A DNA stretch of 64,000 bases from Monocercomonoides exilis (taxonomy: Eukaryota > Preaxostyla > Oxymonadida > Polymastigidae): NCBI GenBank assembly GCA_001643675.2, contig LSRY02000022.1, positions 1 to 64,000 of the forward strand, read 5' to 3'. How positions within the stretch are numbered: position 1 is the stretch's first letter; every line of letters starts with the position of its first letter. The notes below the pieces were generated by a model that did no database searches, was not told the DNA's origin, and saw only the letters and a list, made by a program, of their open reading frames with translations. The position numbers were made by a program, and so were the translations under genes. Positions 12,301 through 22,171 of this stretch are shown here, in pieces.

Positions 12301-13852
12301 TCATCTTCTCTCTTTCTGCACACCTTTTCCTGCTCCACACAGCACCCAGCTGTCTTTCAGTGATGAGAACACACAGACAATCTCTGATGGCGACACCCAT
12401 TCCACCCCCGAAGACATCACATTGTCCAGCCGGCACTGCAGATGAGGCGTCTTAAACATGTTTGCTCCCTTCACTGCAAACCGCGCCTTCACATCTCCAC
12501 ACTCTCTTTCTCCTCTGCCCCGACGCTGCTCCACCACATCCACCGAGATCCTGTCTGGAAACACCGATCCAATCTGCACCCTCCCAAACACAGGCACCAT
12601 CACCCCATCTCCTCGAGCTCCGCCTGCCTTGCTCCTTGTCTTTCCCCTTCGACAGCCCATTGCGGCATCTGCACAGAATCCTCCACACTCACGCGCGGGT
12701 ATCCAAACTGCACCTTCTTCACTGCCCCTTCTCGGATCTTGAAAAACCCTTCGTCTCCCCACTGCTTCCCCACGAATTCACGCACAGCCAGTACCCAATC
12801 TCCTCCGTCTCGTCCTCTGCCCCGTTTCCATCTCCGTCTTCATCATTGCTCATCTCATCCACCACACCCACCTCGATCCTGCTGCTTTTGCTCCTGTTGC
12901 TCTGCCCCCATTCGGCATCTCTTTTCCTCGCCTCTGCCTCTGCCTTCTTCACTGCCAGCGCTGCCTTCCTCCCCACCCGCTCCTTCCCATACCCCACTAT
13001 CCGCACTGAATGCGGAGTCTGCCACTCTCCCGTCTGCTCCACGTAAATCCCCTCTTTGTACTTCGTGAAGTCTTCCCGCACCACAATCGTCCCTGTCACC
13101 GGCCCAAACACAACAAGCTCCTCTTTCACCCGCTCCCTCCCGCTCTTCCCCTCCGCGTCTGCCCAGTGAACGCTCTCCGAAAACACCACCCCGCTCCCCA
13201 GCGCATTCACACATCCCTCTGGCACTGCCCCTGCCGCCCGCGATACGGCTGGCACACACCCAGCGGCACTCCATCCTCCATCGTCTCCACCCACGCCTCT
13301 GCTGCCCGCCCGCCCTCGCAGCTGCTCCCGTCTCGGTTGCAGTCCACCAGGCTCTGCGTCGACAGCTCCCCGCGGAACAGCCCGCCTGTTGCTCGGCACA
13401 GTCGCTCCCAAGCGCCTTCGTCACAGACTCTGCCCAGCAACTGCAAATCATCAAATGGACAAATAAAAAAATGCAAAACAATTCGAAAAACAAATTCTAT
13501 AAAAACAACAGCGCATATGGTCTCCTTTCTTGTTCCAGGGATCCTCGCTTCGCACCCACCTCCACGCACATTCACACACCTTCCGCAAGACAGCTGGTTC
13601 GATGCTCGCAGAATGCACTCTGGGTGCCTCTCCCGCGGGTCGTAGCTTTCAGGCAGCCTTTCGACAACATACTTGTTTGCCGGCCTCTCCGCACTCAGCA
13701 CAGCCTCGCTGTTGTCCTCCGCCCACATTTTCATAAACGGCTTTTCTGGCATCCCCTGCTCCGCAGCACCCGCTCCTTCCACAGCCCGTGGTCAACAACC
13801 CCGTTTCTGCCCCAAGCACCACGGCAATCACTGCCATGATAAGTCCCTTCAT
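12301..13852 (-). CDS. Cathepsin B-like papain-family (C1A) cysteine protease with C-terminal extension
   Basis: The ATG at 13852 begins a signal peptide (MKGLIMAVIAVVLG). A short propeptide region (KPFMKMWAEDN) leads to the mature start (YDPRERHPEC). A 139-nt intron (13579..13441) splits the catalytic motif; splicing joins SCG to SCWAESVTKAL, recreating CGSCW with the nucleophile Cys. Then come LSTQSLVDCN, GVCQPY, YKEGIYVEQTGE, the catalytic His in TPHSVRIVGYG, and Asn in CVNSWG followed by WGDEGFFKIREG. This order and spacing fit cathepsin B. Frameshifts near 13410 and 12790, each one base missing, plus others, break it. After the usual end, roughly 130 extra residues follow, containing VQIGSVFPDRISVDV and WVSPSEIVCVFSSL. 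Likely a lysosomal or secreted protease. Confidence 0.7.
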
Positions 13853-14241
13853 TTTCTTTTCTGCAATCTCGCTTTTTCAATTCTGAGTTGCACACGCAGT
13901 TGCCTCAGCACAAAAAAGAAAGAAAAATCGGTTTTTCACAATCCCAAAACAATCCTTTTCTCCCATCACTCGCCCCCTCTCCGCCCTGCGAAGCCTCTCC
14001 CCTCGCCTTCTACAGCTCGTTTCATTTCTTTTCTTCTCTCCTCTTATTTTCCTATGGGTAGAAGATCCATTTATTTTTTCCATTTTTTCATTTTTCGTGT
14101 TCACTCTCTTCTCGCTCGGTTAATGCTTAAAATTCTTCAACTCAAACAAAAAATAATAATAATAATAATAACAAAGAATAATTATAAAAGGTCACAAAAC
14201 GTGAACAAAAAGCAAATTGATGATTGAGAAACATTTCTATT
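13853..14241. other. Spacer between minus-strand genes
   Basis: No gene supported. Contains an (AAT)n-like run near 14153-14172 and should carry the promoter of the cathepsin-like gene and the 3' end of the Lys/Glu-rich gene. Confidence 0.4.
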
Positions 14242-15229
14242 TCACTTCTTTTCCATCTTCCCGAATTTTTCAATCAGGGCATTTGCCATTTTGCTGTTCG
14301 CTGGAAAAGCCCTGCTCGAACATCTCGTCCGGCACAGCTGCGTCCTCCATTCACGCTTCCTTCTCCTCCCCTCGTTCCTCATCGCACCTTTCTTCCAATT
14401 CCTCTGCTTTTGGCCAGCCTTTTCAACCTCTCCTCCACTGCTGTTCCCTTTTCTCTTCTTTTCCTTTTCCCCTCCATCACTTCCTTCTCCTTCCCTTTCT
14501 CTTGTTCCTTTGCGCCTCTTCCGCTCCCTTCCTTGTCCCTGCCCCAGCCCCAGCCCCACCCCATCCTCCCTCTCCTCAGCTCCTTCGCTTTCGCTTCCTC
14601 TTCTCTTCGCTTTGCTTCCTCTTCCTTCTTTCTTTTCAGCGCCTCTTCCGCTCGCCGGAAAAGACCCCGCCCAAAAACCCTCGTGGCAGCGGTGGCCGGT
14701 CTCTTGCGCTGCCTGTCCACACTCTCGACTGCACCGCCTTCTTTGCCCTGCTTCTGCCTGTGGTTGGCTGCTCCTCTTCTGCTGAGGCTGCTCTTGCAGT
14801 CGTTGAAGACTGGGAATGCATTTCTTCTGTCCTCTGCATGCTGCTCTTCTCTTCTTTTCTCTCCTCTTTTCTCTCCTCTTTCTCTCCTTCCCTGCCTGCC
14901 TCTCCCTCCTCCCACGTGTTGAGCGCACTTCCCTTCCCAAACACAGGCGGCCTTTCTCTCAGCGACAGAGGCAAGCACACCTCCATCGCATTCTCCCACA
15001 CTCCTTTCGAGTATTTGTTCACAAGCGCCACACCAACATCACTCTCCAGCTCCTTCCTCCTCCCCTCGCTCACCCACCCAGCCCATCTTTCCTCTTCTCC
15101 TTCCCCTCCTCTTTTTCCCTTTTCTTCTTCTTCACCATCTTCTTCTTCTTCTTTGGCCGCTGCTGTTCTCCCTCCATTCAGAGACAAAAGATACTCTGCC
15201 ACTCGCCGCAGGCTCTTCAGCCGATCCAT
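14242..15229 (-). CDS. Lys/Glu/Arg-rich coiled-coil protein, unrecognised
   Basis: The likely start at 15229 gives MDRLKSLRRVAEYLLSLNGG, followed by an acidic Glu run, then a folded-looking segment (DVGVALVNKYSKGVWENAME, VCLPLSLRERPPVFGKG). The C-terminal half is a charged coiled-coil (RRAEEALKRKKEEEAKRREE, ending ERLKRLAKSRGIGRKV). The reading frame changes at about 14990-14900. Charged composition of this sort is common in nucleolar or RNA-processing proteins, but there is no diagnostic motif; function unknown. Confidence 0.35.
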
Positions 15230-15341
15230 CTGACAGGTGGGGAAAAAGGGAAAAAAGAAAAAGAAAAGCAGGCACATACAAAATCCATGTCAAAAATAGG
15301 GTCAATTGTTCGGAGATAAAAACATGAACATAAAACTCATC

Positions 15342-16663
15342 TCAGATTCTCACTCTCTTCCTCTCTCTATCCCTCTCTCCATTCTTCCTGCCCCACACCT
15401 TTCCCTCTTCTGCTGTTGTCCTGTTCGTCACCATCGACACAATCTGTACTGCCAGAAACCCAAACACAAACAGCCCCAGAATGATCCCGTAGAGCCCAAG
15501 CGCCACACACCCCGTCTTCTCCCCACCACAATCTGCAGCAGCTTGCTCCACCCCATCCCGCTGCTCCGCACCCCCAGCACCCGCAGCCTCGCCGGCACCC
15601 ACAGCCGCCGGTCCACCAGCCACGCCCCAATCACCCCCATGCTGCTGATTCCCATGCACATCGCTGCCACCCCGTTCACAAACAGGAACAGCAGAAAATA
15701 CCGGAAGTTCCACTCTCCGATGCATGTGTTGAACCACGGGCAGTGGTGGTCCCGCCTCGACACACACCTCCACACATTGAGCAGTGCTGCGACCGCGGTG
15801 GCCTGCTCGTTCCAGCCACGAGCCCCACCAGAAAAGAAATGAAAAATAAAAATAAAAATAAGAAAGCAATTATAAATATTAATTTGAAAAAATGAACGAA
15901 AAAAGACTTCGTCGAAGGCTGATTCACACCGAGGCAGCTTGCACACGGGACACATCTTCTCTTCGCTGTAGATCACATTATCGTACGGGAAGCACCGGAA
16001 CAGGTCCTCCACGTTCCCAGCCGTCACAAACCCTGGGTCTGAATAGCACGTCACGAAAAACAGGACAACCGCCAGCACAGCAAACAGCCCGCAGAACGCA
16101 CTCACACCCGCAAGAGCCACACAGTCAGCCAAAGATCCTGCAAGTTCAGCCCAAACAAAAAAATACTCGAAAAACAACTCGCATACTTCTGCACGCTGTC
16201 CCAGAAGAAGTTCGGCACGTGCGGGCACACAAACACTGCCCACCCGCCGATCATCCCTCCTGCAACAAGAACATAGAAGATCTGTCTTCCCGCCCAGCCA
16301 ACGCACCGCACCCAATTGAAGCAAAAATTGAAGCAAAAATTGAAACAAAAAAGAGCATAAAAATCTTCCATTTATTCGTCTTTTCCTTCAATGCTGCGGG
16401 GCACACACCTGAACAATCGGATTCCTTTCCGCCACCAAGTAGTGCACCATCTTCCCGCAGGTTCTCCGCCCCTCATCCTTCGATGGCGGCGCTGGAGCGC
16501 TTTCTGCGCGTTTTTCAAAGCTTCCGCACGTCAGCCACTTGAACGCTCGCCCCCACACCCCCGACCGGCACCCCAGCGTGCCGCCGCACAGATACACCAC
16601 AAACAGCCCCAGCACCCCAATGCTCCCCACAAGCACCGCAAAAACACCAAAACTGATTTCCAT
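15342..16663 (-). CDS. DHHC-type protein S-acyltransferase (palmitoyltransferase)
   Basis: The start at 16663 opens a first membrane span (VLVGSIGVLGLFVVYLCGG). Later come two more spans (IFYVLVAGGMIGGWAVFV; SAFCGLFAVLAVVLFFVTC) and YSDPGFV. The cysteine-rich domain is CPVCKLPR, then a 126-nt intron (15929..15804, GTGTGAATC...GAGCAG), then PPRSQHCSMC and RCVSRRDHHCPW with the catalytic DHHC, followed by NTCIGEWNFRYF. A fourth span (GIILGLFVFGFLAVQIV) is followed by TNRTTAEE, the TTxE motif of this family. An earlier intron starts after the codons for NPIVQ near 16410. Two frame changes (near 15775 and near 15560) each need one added base; the first restores the Cys spacing of the domain. It acts in Golgi or plasma membrane to palmitoylate proteins. 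Confidence 0.8.
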
Positions 16664-16894
16664 GCTTTTTTATTCTGGGAACAATAAAAAATGAAAAATA
16701 TTATATTTTTATCTTCTTCTTCTTCTTCTGAGGATAAACTTGAAAGAAATTGCGTGAAATGTATTGAGGTGAAGTGGTCTGAAATGAAGTGAAATGAAAT
16801 GAAGTGAAGTTGAATAACATTACCAAGAAAACAATAAAAAGCTTTTCACAAATACATTTTATTTCCATTCTCCAATTCATCTCCAGTGGTGCTT

Positions 16895-19128
16895 TCACTG
16901 TCCCTCAATCGCCCTTCCACGCTCAGCAGCGTCTGCTTCCTTCTTTCTCCTCGTCTCCTCTTCTTCTGCCTCCTCCTCCTCTGTCTGCCAACTGTCCTCC
17001 TTCTCGTTCCACCCCATCCACCTCTTTCCCATTCCTTTCCCTTTTCTCTTCCCTGGCCCTCTTTTCCGCGCCTTCCGCAGTCGGAGGTCGATCACATCAT
17101 ACACCCACAAATAGAACACACCTGGCGGCGACTTCTTCAGCCGCTCTGCTTTTGCCTTCTCCCGCTCGAACGCCAACCTCTTTCTCCTCCTCCTTCTCTC
17201 TTCTTCCATCTGCCTGCTTCTTCTCCTTCTCCCGCTGCACACGCACAGCGGCACAACTACTCCACATCTCACATCTTCCTCGTTCCCATTTCCATTTCCA
17301 TTTCCATTCACATCCTCGTGCTCTCCACATTCTCCACATTCTGTTCCCATTCTCATTCCCTTTCCTCCTGTGTCCCACACATATGCTGGCACTTCCAGTC
17401 CACTGCCCTCTCCAAAGCCATTGGTGCTGCTCCATTTGTCCCAAAACGGGTCTCTGATTCGCTCTGCCCACTCTCCTTGTGTTTCTTTCTCTTTCCTCTC
17501 CCTCTCCCTTTCTCTCCCTTCTGATTCTTCTTCTTCTTCTTCTTCTTTTCTTCTTCTTCCCCATTCGCACTTACAGCTTTCTTTCTTGTTCCCAACACTC
17601 GCTTTCTTCGTTTTCCCATCTGCCATTTCGCTTCTTCCCTCTGTCTGTCTTCCCTTCCTTCCATTTCTCGCTCCCGTCCCTTCTCCTCTCTCTGCACCGC
17701 TCTCCGCTCTTCCGCTCTTCCTCGTCTCCACAAACTCCTCCACCCCTCTCACCCCCCTTCTTGCCCACCCAAACGCCACCACCACATCCACATCCACTCC
17801 TTCTCCTTCTCCTTCTCCTTCTCCTTCTCCTTCTCCTTTCTTATCCCCTCCAAAATATCTGTCTGCTTCTGACTTCCTTTTCTCCTCTTCTACCTCTGCC
17901 TCTTTCCTTCTCACTTCCTTCAACATCTGCTGCAGCGCTTTCGCCTCCTCCTCTCTTTCCTTCTCTCTTTCTCTTTCTCTTTCTCTTTCACTTCTTCCTA
18001 TGCTGTATTCTTCAGCATTCCCAATCTCTCCAGCCCATCTGCCTGTGCATTCCCTCACTCCATTTTCCAGCTCTTCTGCTGTTGCTCCCTCCACTTCTCT
18101 CTCCACTTCCTCTCCACACCCATCTCGTTCGCCTCTCCCGCCTCCTCCACTTCCCCAATCACTGCATCCTCCTTCAGCTTCTTCTCCTTCAGCTTCTCCT
18201 CTGCTCTGTCCCACATCTCTTCTTCCGCCTCGTCTGCAGCCCACCTCTTCCGCACCCACACTCCAAACACTCTCTCAAACTTCTCTGCCTCCAAAATCTG
18301 CTCCTGAACCAGCCGCCTTCGCTTCTTCTCCCACTCTCTTCTCTCTGCATTCTCCGCCTGATTTCTTCTTCTTCTTCTTCTTCTTCTTCTCTCTGTTCCT
18401 TCTTCTTCTTCCTCTTCTTCTTCCTCGCTTCCTGTTCTTCCTGTCCATCCCAGTGAATCCAACATCTTCTTGTCCTCTTCTCTCCACTTCTCCTCCAGCG
18501 CCACTCGCTCTGCCTCTCTCAGCCCACTCTGCTTCCTTCCATCAACCACCACTGCCACCTCCGCTGCCACCCTCCCCCGCATCGTGTGCGGCATCTCCCA
18601 CCCCAGAATCCTCTCCACAACTTCGCCCGCCTCCCTTGCTTCCTCGTCCTCCTCATTATCATCTTTTTCATTTTCTTTATCTTTATCTTCATCTTTCTCC
18701 ACCTTCTCATCCATTTGAAGTTCTGTGACTCTCTTTGCCATTTGAGCTTCATTCTTCCCATATTCCCCTTTTCCACAGGCATCCATCCTTTCTCCCATCC
18801 TTGCCTTCCCTTCGAAGATGCTTCCGCTTTCCCATTGCAGTTCTGCTCCGCTGCCCAGCCGTGCCGCCTCCTTCGCACTCTTCCAGCTTTGCATCCCCAG
18901 TCGTCGATCCTTTTCAGTTCCTCCGCTCCGCAAGCTGCTCTGTTCAGGAAAATCCTCTGTTTGTGTTTCTTTTGCGTTCCAGCGCCCGAGCTCTCCCCAT
19001 CCAAAAGGCGTGGAAGACTCCTTCGCGTTCGACTGCGTTCTATCTCCGCTGAAGCGCGTTCTCCCTTCACTCAAGTTCGCCATCTTGTCCATTCTGTGCC
19101 CTAAGCTCGAAAACCCTCCACAGCTCAT
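16895..19128 (-). CDS. Large charged coiled-coil protein, unrecognised
   Basis: The minus strand codes for a Glu/Lys/Arg-rich protein of roughly 740 residues in two frames that overlap at 18259-18055. The N-terminal part may begin at MANLSEGRTRFSGDRT and holds an Asp/Glu/Lys run and polyGlu plus polyArg stretches. The C-terminal part has an (ER)n run, the aromatic segment IRDPFWDKWSSTNG, a (GN)n repeat, GVFYLWVYDVIDLRLRKA and a Glu-rich tail. The frame change near 18100 occurs in a purine repeat. Microsatellite-like pyrimidine tracts on the plus strand are the complement of this coding bias. No known domain recognised. Confidence 0.4.
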
Positions 19129-19525
19129 GGATTCTCTTATCCTAGTATTTGCGCTGTTTGTGAAAATATTTGGTATTCCAGCATTATTTTCAATTTTTAT
19201 AAGTTACAAATCGAACGACAGATTATAAATTTTAATTTCAATCTACATAAAAAGATCATAAATACAAATTACAAAAATTGTTTCAAAAATGTTCCAGAAA
19301 AATAATTATTGATACAACTCTCTTTCTATATGGAAGTTGTAATATTTTCTGGAGAGCAACGATGAATAATGTGGAAAAAAAATAATAACATATCGTTATT
19401 TTTTTATCATTATCACATTAGTAACTCAATAAATAACAACAATTTTTTTATATCATGATATTTTTCTCAATGAAAGAAACAAGCTTCTATTATATGATCA
19501 TTACCATAGATTAAAAAGGATATAT

Positions 19526-19865
19526 ATGGGTTTGTGTTTTTTTTTCAAATTCAAAGAGTTTAAAAAATCATTGTTTTAAAATATTTATTAAAATCATTTG
19601 AATGTTTAATATTTGTTATTTTTAATTGGTTATTTCGAATGACATTTGTTTGTTTATAGGAAAAGTTCACGGAGCTCTTTCTCGAGCAGGAAAGGTTAGA
19701 GATCACACACCAAAAGTTCCAAAAACAGCAACACAAAAGAAGCCTACAGGAAGAAATAAGATTCGTCTTCTGTACAAGAAGAGATTCACAAATGTTGTTG
19801 TTGGTGCAAGAAAGGAAGGTCCAAACAAGCAAAAGACCAAAGGAGCAAATGCAAACCTTCTTTAA
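19526..19865 (+). CDS. RPS30: 40S ribosomal protein S30 (eS30)
   Basis: The coding start is a mini-exon of four bases, ATGG (19526..19529), followed by a GTTTG intron ending in TTTATAG (19530..19659). Splicing gives [20 protein letters not shown], then [15 protein letters not shown] and [12 protein letters not shown], ending NANLL, for 69 residues. This matches eS30 over its whole length, with the family's KVHG start and GPN...N end. There is no N-terminal ubiquitin-like (FUBI) domain, so it is the unfused form seen in fungi and many protists. It is a small-subunit ribosomal protein. The TAA stop here supports the standard code. Confidence 0.93.
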
Positions 19866-20663
19866 ATTGCTTTTATTTTAAAGGCTCGATTTGATTCAAG
19901 AATTATAAGAATTATTTGAACGTGCACTATTTTTTATCAAAGTGATATTTGAATTTTATTAATAATTTACTCTAATTGGTGAATCTTTACAAACCAAAAT
20001 TATTGGCTATCTATTATCTTTCGAATATCTAAAAATATGATGGATACATTTTTCAAAAAAAAAAATATGTTTTAGTTCATTTTTTGAAGTAATAAAAAAT
20101 TGCTATCCAAAAACTAATTTTTAAAAAGATGAAAGTTTTGTAGCATTAAAGTGTTTGTGGAAAATGAAGAAAACAATGTTTTTGTTAAGTGAAAGGGATA
20201 GTTTTTAACGTTTTGAATTCAGGATTTATGTAAATTTATGATTTGTTTTTTTTTTTTTTTTTTTTTTTTTTTTTCAAAAACAATTTTATTTATGTTGTCA
20301 TTTGGAAACAACATTCTTGATATTTTCATTTTTTAGCTTCAAACAGCGAAATGATATAAAGAAAAAAAAGGTTATTTGGGACAAAATATTTCGCTTTATG
20401 AATTTTGTTCCATTCTTCTCTAACAAATATTTATCTCAATTCTTGAATTTTTCTGAAATTATTTGCATTGTTACGGTTGATTTATAATGAAATGATTGTA
20501 GAAAAAGTTTGGAACGAATCTCAGTTTTTTTCATAATTGCAAAAATTTTGCCCCATTTGGATTGAATATACCACAATTTGTAAAAGAATTTCAGAAATAA
20601 TATTGACAGATAGGTATTAATTCTTCTTCACTCAAAGGAATTCTGAAATCAGTTAACAGAAGT
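19866..20663. other. AT-rich spacer with 29-base poly-T
   Basis: No gene supported. A T29 tract occupies 20246..20274. The region should contain the 3' end of RPS30 and the promoter of the next gene. Confidence 0.6.
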
Positions 20664-21398
20664 ATGAATCCAACCGAAAAAGATGAATATGAAAAATTGA
20701 AAATCCGACAGTCAACTTTTGAACAATTTTTGGATTTTGAAGTTATCCTGGAAAAGAACTGGCCAAACTATTCTGAAATCCAAAAATATTATGATCACGA
20801 AGTTTTAAATTTTTCTGGACAGAATTTCATTTGCCATAGAAAAAGAGTTCGGCAAGGCTTAATAATTTCATTGTTACACCCTGAACTTCATTATCTAAAA
20901 GAAGAAAATGAATTAATAAGATTGTTACAGTGTGCATTGGAGGATTCGGATGAACTGACATTTTTGCTTGGAGTATTTGTGTTTTATTACATCAAGACTG
21001 GAACTATCGCATGTTCAGTTCTTGAAAAGCTTTTTCCAACGAGTTTGAAATGGATTGATTCCAATGGTTTGTTCAGTTTTTATAAATGTGGCAATTTTAT
21101 ATTTGTGTGGTGTTAGTTCTTCGGAAATTTGAGCAAAAAACAGTGATAACCGAAGATACACATTTATCAACTGAACCTCCGTTTCGTGTAAAAGAGGGTT
21201 TTTGTTTTTGTGCTTTTTATTTACGCATTTATGCATTTTTTTATAACGCTATCTTTAATTATTACAAATCAGAAATAAGACCTCCATTATTTTTTAGAAG
21301 GATCAGTGTACCAATCGAACAAAAGCTTTCAGTTTTACGGAGTTCAACTTGATGATTATTTTCACTTTGCAAAGCAAGATACTAATTGCAAAGAATAA
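20664..21398 (+). CDS. Unknown three-exon gene, 194 residues
   Basis: Three exons, 20664..21066, 21117..21197 and 21298..21398, join in phase through introns with GTTTG...GTTAG and GTTTTT...TTTTTAG borders. The product starts MNPTEKDEYEKLKIRQSTFE and ends AKQDTNCKE before TAA. The first exon is helical (HPELHYLKEENELIRLLQ; LTFLLGVFVFYYIKTG). The last exon is beta-like (YQSNKSFQFYGVQLDDYF). There is no signal peptide. I do not recognise a family. The clean splicing with no interruptions argues for a real functional gene. Confidence 0.6.
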
Positions 21399-21536
21399 AA
21401 CTGATTATCGTTGACTGTACTCTTTCTCCAAGACAAAATTCAAATATTGAATAATGAAGAAATTGTGACTTCCAAAATTTTTTGAATGTGGATTGAATGT
21501 CAATAAACACAAATTTTTAAATTGAATGTACAATCG

Positions 21537-21729
21537 TTCTTCTTCTTTTTCTCTTTCTACACCATTTTTTCCTTCTCAATCAAATTCATCCTCTTCTTCT
21601 TCTTCTTCTTCTTCTTCTTCATCTTCTTTTTCTTCTTCTTCATCATCATCATCATCATCTTCATCTTCTTCTTCTTCTTCTTCTTCTTCTTCTTTTTCTT
21701 CTTTTTCTTCTTTTTCTTCTTTTTCTTCT

Positions 21730-21761
<32 letters not shown>

Positions 21762-21838
21762 TTCTTCTTCTTCTTCTTCTTCTTTTTCTTTTTCTTTTTC
21801 TTTTTCTTTTTCTTTTTCTTCTTTTTCTTCTTCTTCCC
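21537..21838 (+). repeat. (TTC)n microsatellite
   Basis: About 300 bases of TTC/TTCT repeats with TCA and TTTTTC variants, which read as polySer, polyPhe or polyGlu/Arg on the other strand. Simple-sequence DNA, not a gene. Confidence 0.95.
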
Positions 21839-22171
21839 CTCTTCTGCATTGCCTACAGCTTCAACTCGTTCTGTTATGAATGCAACCGTTTTGAAAAATT
21901 CTGTAACTTTATGTGTAATTTTTCAAAGATATCATTATCAATTTAAACATTTTTTCTCATGCAAAAAAATGGGGGGAAAAAACGATGTATTATCAATGAA
22001 TCTTTTTAAAATCCTGTTATATAAATTTTTGTTAAAATTAAAATAATTAACTTTGCAATTTCAAATATATATATATATATTTGTTTCTTGGAAGTTTAGG
22101 TTTTCCAATATTTTTCAAAAAAATCAAAATTGAAATTAATCAAAGTTAGGCTAAATATAGAAAAATAAATA

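Noticed and set aside
17370-18728. Plus-strand 450-residue Ser/Leu/Pro-rich frame
   Set aside because: Antisense shadow of the minus-strand Lys/Glu-rich coiled-coil gene.
21522-22046. PolyPhe/polySer open frame
   Set aside because: Arises from the (TTC)n microsatellite.
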